Positions 7,001 to 8,363 of a DNA stretch of 8,363 nucleotides are shown in pieces. Position numbers and translations under genes: made by a program. Origin of the DNA: an uncultured Pseudomonadota bacterium (lineage in GTDB: Bacteria > Desulfobacterota_B > Binatia > UBA9968); the NCBI GenBank assembly GCA_946478635.1, contig CAMLCX010000197.1:1-8363 (forward strand). Direction: 5' to 3'. A model generated the notes under the pieces. That model had not been told where the DNA came from. It made no database searches and was given only the letters and a program-made list of their open reading frames with translations. Every line of letters starts with the position of its first letter. The first letter of the stretch is position 1.

Positions 7001-7193
7001 GATCGAAGCTCCCAGAGAAAAGATCGACAAGATCATACAAAACCAGCGCCTGCTGCAGCGTTTGTATGACAACGAATGGGTGTTTCTAGTCGCCATCGAG
7101 CCGGAAGAGCAGGCCTATTATCGCTACGCTCCCAAGTATGGTTGGAAACCAGTAAAAATGGATTGTTCATCTGTCAAAGACAGATGCGTTTGA
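4038..7193 (+). CDS. dabA: DabA: zinc, carbonic-anhydrase-like subunit of DAB carbon uptake
   Basis: A UPF0753/DUF2309 protein of 1051 residues, a cytoplasmic-face partner of DabB that is thought to hydrate CO2 to bicarbonate unidirectionally using energy passed from DabB. Numbering from ATG 4038, the N-terminal family motif FVHHNPLHGLED is at 37-48. The beta-carbonic-anhydrase-like zinc site is split: C463 and D465 with R467 (CIDVRSEPF), then H734 and C749 (CGHASTSENNPF and LDCGACGG). The H to C spacing of 15 equals that of H524/C539 in Halothiobacillus neapolitanus DabA, and C463/D465 match its C351/D353. All catalytic residues appear intact. A charged, helix-rich stretch (about 600-695) lengthens the protein between the two half-sites. 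C-terminal conserved blocks include RPEWGLSGNAAFIIGRR (867-883), MTGPQVVGQWINMEHY (915-930) and YHNVVGRLGIMSG (946-958). It overlaps dabB by 13 bases and is followed 13 bases later by the PII-like gene, so the three are one operon. Confidence 0.93.
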   Translation: MAEVAVAGHSENQRMELRALIRLSSEVIAYYWPMRTFVHHNPLHGLEDLQFEDALRQAQRSLGGIGYLSKEMFCTYFRSGRILQQDLDAALKSLAQEQHVELGAQTFSHLEVLRALVLEEISVPSDDALDALLARHRDRSAILVLADHLSATLHTPLVRKAEEGSQNLGASLMLATWCDRTLGTGIAEQINREMVKWCEAFLDEGHATWPMPGREKGFYAAWKFLAQQEWSPCGIKISRKKLAGLPAQAEAALLDSLEALGIRSEAWREYFSLHLAALAGWASFIKWRADQSEYEWQLAYPIDLVQYLAVRLWYERELVQKACREILGIDGNADAIAAEMRREGKLTPPPPSEASRAPLSAAWRLTALARALKIDPSMLARTESETLATLLEWLDRFPESEQAPVWLKAFEARYREQLLEKLQLPIGKPAEKLSGQISTAQSSEPIEPEDGTSVRPQAQAVFCIDVRSEPFRRHLEAIGDYETFGFAGFFAVFIRHQALGSHHETDQFPVIMKSKNLVREIPRTYQGQFLFRHRRREKLLEAGHTLLYDLKENVVTPYVMVESLGWFYSLPFIGKTLCPDWYRKAMAWLRQKVVPPVATTLTVDKLSREEVEEMLAAEQRATTRQALQEKFGDRNLNLSLERLEFLRRRALDEESAGEPSPQARSTALSAEEEAAFVEDLRRQYGINQGGAFARMERITRTGFTLGEQVFTVETALRMMGLTRNFARLVLLCGHASTSENNPFEAALDCGACGGNAGKPNARVLAIMANRALVRQQLAANGMVVPQDTYFIAGQHNTTSDHVEIFDLEDVPPTHRKDVLQLVRDLERAGARTSQERCTRFPEVNGVLRASKARREVRRRSSDWSQVRPEWGLSGNAAFIIGRRALTRGIALDGRVFLHSYDYREDPDGRLLEVVMTGPQVVGQWINMEHYFSAVDQEVYGSGSKIYHNVVGRLGIMSGPQSDLRTGLAWQTVMNGPRPYHEPMRLFTLIEAPREKIDKIIQNQRLLQRLYDNEWVFLVAIEPEEQAYYRYAPKYGWKPVKMDCSSVKDRCV
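7168..7186 (+). repeat. Perfect 8-bp hairpin at the 3' end of dabA
   Basis: CATCTGTC (7168-7175) and GACAGATG (7179-7186) pair perfectly around AAA, just before the dabA stop and the ribosome binding site of the next gene. There is no T tract, so it is not an intrinsic terminator. It may protect the dabA message 3' end or tune expression of the downstream gene; chance within coding sequence is also possible. Confidence 0.45.
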
Positions 7194-7194
7194 A

Positions 7195-7200
7195 AGGAGG
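7195..7200 (+). promoter_or_regulatory. Strong ribosome binding site of the PII-like gene
   Basis: AGGAGG lies six bases before ATG 7207-7209 and fixes that start over the internal ATG at 7231. It is the best Shine-Dalgarno sequence in the operon, suggesting the small regulator is made in excess over the membrane complex. Confidence 0.75.
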
Positions 7201-7206
7201 ACCACC

Positions 7207-7545
7207 ATGACCGACCTCACGCTGCACCCGATGAAGGAAATCAGGATCATTATTCAGGGCGAGCACTTAAAATTTGCCACCGACTTGCTCGACAACAAGG
7301 CGACCGGCTACACCATCATCCACAATATTTCCGGCAAGGGGCACCACGGTTTTCACACGGCCCATCCGATGTTCAATGAGATGGATAGCATCGTCATGCT
7401 CATGACCGTCGTTACGCCGGAAAAAGTAGAGCCGATTTTGGCGGGGCTGAAACCCCTCTTCGACCGTTACACGGGAGTGATGTTTGTCTCGGACGTCGCC
7501 GTCAGCCGCCTGCAATACTTTTCCGAGTCCTCCGGAAAGGAGTGA
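7207..7545 (+). CDS. PII-like signalling protein of the DAB operon
   Basis: A 112-residue soluble protein with the beta-alpha-beta/beta-alpha-beta layout of the PII superfamily: strand KEIRIIIQ (10-17), helix to about 30, strand TGYTIIHNISGKG (33-45), a loop at 44-58, strand SIVMLMTVV (61-69), helix EKVEPILAGLKPLF (72-85), then YTGVMFVSDVAVSRL (88-102). PII proteins bind nucleotides between subunits of a trimer and control transporters and enzymes. Here the canonical B-loop GDGK motif is absent after TG (89-90) and the T-loop has no modifiable RGAEY motif; instead the region holds H46, H47, H50 and H53. This points to the divergent PII-like proteins linked to bicarbonate transport (compare CPII and SbtB) rather than GlnB/GlnK. 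It is the last gene of the dab operon and presumably modulates DabAB; the ligand cannot be read from sequence. Confidence 0.8.
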   Translation: MTDLTLHPMKEIRIIIQGEHLKFATDLLDNKATGYTIIHNISGKGHHGFHTAHPMFNEMDSIVMLMTVVTPEKVEPILAGLKPLFDRYTGVMFVSDVAVSRLQYFSESSGKE

Positions 7546-7586
7546 TGGCGCTGAAAATAAGGGCGGCTCCCAGGCGTTATTCGCCA

Positions 7587-7645
7587 AAGCCACTTGTGCA
7601 AAGTGGTTTCGCTAGAAATTCATCGGAATGACGCTCGCGTGTCAT
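7587..7645. terminator. Two hairpins in the convergent spacer after the dab operon
   Basis: Hairpin one: AAGCCACTT (7587-7595) with AAGTGGTTT (7601-7609), nine pairs including one G-U, loop GTGCA. Hairpin two: ATGACGC (7628-7634) with GTGTCAT (7639-7645), seven pairs including one G-U, loop TCGC. Neither is followed by a long T run on either strand (TTTCGC to the right of the first, TTTGGCG to its left). Lying between the operon end and the tag stop, they are reasonable weak or bidirectional 3' end structures. No other feature is visible in 7546-7653. Confidence 0.4.
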
Positions 7646-7653
7646 GGATTAGT

Positions 7654-8259
7654 TCACTGATTTTTCTTATAGCCGGCGATAATCGGTTGGCGGCGAAAGC
7701 AGCCTGCCACATGATCGTTGACCATGCCAGTGGCCTGCATGTGGGCGTAACAGATCGTCGAGCCGACGAACTTGAAGCCGCGCTCCTTGAGATCTTTGCT
7801 TAACGCGTCCGACTCCGGGGTGGTGGCGGGATAATCTTTCAGCGTGCGCAAGCGATGAACCACCGGCTTGCCGCCGACAAAACGCCAGATGTAATCGTCG
7901 AAGGTGGCGAACTCCTTTTGTACTTCTAAGAATATTTTCGCGTTGTTGATCGTTGCCAAAATCTTGGCTCGGTTGCGGATGATGCCGTCGTTCTTCAACA
8001 GCGCATCGATTTGCCGCTTGCCATAGCGCGCGACCTTTTGCGGATCGAAATTCGCGAACGCCTTTCGGTAGGCCTCACGCTTGCGCAGCACGGTGTACCA
8101 ACTCAACCCGGCCTGCGCCCCTTCCAAGGTCAGGAATTCGAAAATGGCCCGGTCCTCATGCACCGGCACGCCCCATTCACGGTCGTGGTATTCGACGTAA
8201 TCCGGTTTGGCCAAATCGACCCAGGGGCAGCGCTTAATTTTGATTCCTTCGTTTCCCAT
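7654..8259 (-). CDS. tag: DNA-3-methyladenine glycosylase I (Tag)
   Basis: A base-excision repair enzyme that cuts 3-methyladenine out of alkylated DNA, acting in the cytoplasm on the chromosome. The 201 residues align by eye along the whole of E. coli Tag (187). The helix-hairpin-helix-fold core with its zinc ligands is present: C11 (RCPWV), H25 (EYHDREWGVP), H183 and C187 (VNDHVAGC). The 3-methyladenine pocket residue E46 and W54 fall in LEGAQAGLSW (45-54), and RGFKFVGSTICYAHMQATG closely matches the Tag family C-terminal block. The start at ATG 8257-8259 leaves about seven extra residues before the zinc cysteine and has no clear ribosome binding site. It is convergent with the dab operon and lies 35 bases behind the end of a same-strand gene, so it may be the second gene of a small transcription unit. 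It is unlikely to be linked to carbon uptake. Confidence 0.95.
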   Translation of the reverse strand: MGNEGIKIKRCPWVDLAKPDYVEYHDREWGVPVHEDRAIFEFLTLEGAQAGLSWYTVLRKREAYRKAFANFDPQKVARYGKRQIDALLKNDGIIRNRAKILATINNAKIFLEVQKEFATFDDYIWRFVGGKPVVHRLRTLKDYPATTPESDALSKDLKERGFKFVGSTICYAHMQATGMVNDHVAGCFRRQPIIAGYKKNQ

Positions 8260-8294
8260 GTTTGATGAATGAGTCCAAACTCAATTTGCATCCG

Positions 8295-8363
8295 CTACTT
8301 GATGTAATATCCGGCGGCCTTCCATTTGCCATCTTTTTCACGCATGAAAGTCACGGTTTCCAC
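8295..8363 (-). CDS. C-terminal end of a DUF4019-like protein (partial)
   Basis: Read leftward from the window edge, 22 codons end with TAG at 8295-8297: VETVTFMREKDGKWKAAGYY then IK. The ETVT...EKDG.W..AGYYI pattern resembles the C-terminus of DUF4019 proteins, small, often secreted proteins of unknown role. Only the tail is present, so the start, any signal peptide and the length lie outside. It is on the same strand as tag, 35 bases upstream of it. Assignment is tentative because it rests on so few residues. Confidence 0.55.
   Translation of the reverse strand: METVTFMREKDGKWKAAGYYIK

Noticed and set aside
7545..7631. 28-codon frame starting at the PII-like gene's stop (ATGA overlap)
   Set aside because: The Shine-Dalgarno is only two bases from the start and the Arg/Lys/Pro-rich product has no similarity I recognise; it also covers the first hairpin of the spacer.
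1..8363. CRISPR array, tRNA, rRNA or complete insertion sequence
   Set aside because: No regularly spaced repeats, no cloverleaf or CCA-type ends and no transposase frame are visible on either strand.

Overview
The window is a bacterial chromosome segment, probably from a Gram-negative, moderately GC-rich organism. Evidence for this is an autotransporter beta-barrel remnant, a Tag-type glycosylase and a DUF4019-like tail. I cannot name the taxon; a deltaproteobacterium-like or related environmental lineage is only a guess. The centre is a compact three-gene inorganic-carbon uptake (DAB) operon on the + strand.

Layout. 1-164: no gene, but an overlapping set of inverted repeats. 165-533 (-): a 5'-truncated piece of an outer-membrane autotransporter barrel, ending in the usual aromatic C-terminus and cut off upstream by an in-frame stop. 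534-628: a short gap bounded by an imperfect inverted repeat. 629-1267 (-): a complete YjdF/DUF2238 membrane protein. 1268-1455: a divergent spacer holding two intrinsic terminators facing opposite ways and a candidate + strand promoter. 1456-4050 (+): a long DabB, a NuoL-like proton-channel subunit followed by a degenerate NuoM-like half. 4038-7193 (+): DabA, the zinc, carbonic-anhydrase-like subunit, overlapping dabB by 13 bases. 7207-7545 (+): a small PII-like protein behind a strong ribosome binding site. 7546-7653: a convergent spacer with two hairpins. 7654-8259 (-): tag, 3-methyladenine DNA glycosylase I. 8295-8363 (-): the last 22 codons of a DUF4019-like protein running off the window.

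How the genes work together. From knowledge of the family, DabB conducts cations (proton motive force) and drives DabA to hydrate CO2 to bicarbonate in one direction, so the cell accumulates dissolved inorganic carbon. The PII-like protein directly downstream is a likely regulator sensing nucleotide or bicarbonate status, by analogy with SbtB and CPII. No RuBisCO, carboxysome or other carbon-fixation gene lies in the window, so whether this serves autotrophy or anaplerotic CO2 supply cannot be decided here. The points most worth a second look are the DabB fusion with a second antiporter half that has lost its key lysines, the paired opposing terminators in the dab leader, and the PII-like protein that lacks the usual B-loop motif and has a histidine-rich loop.
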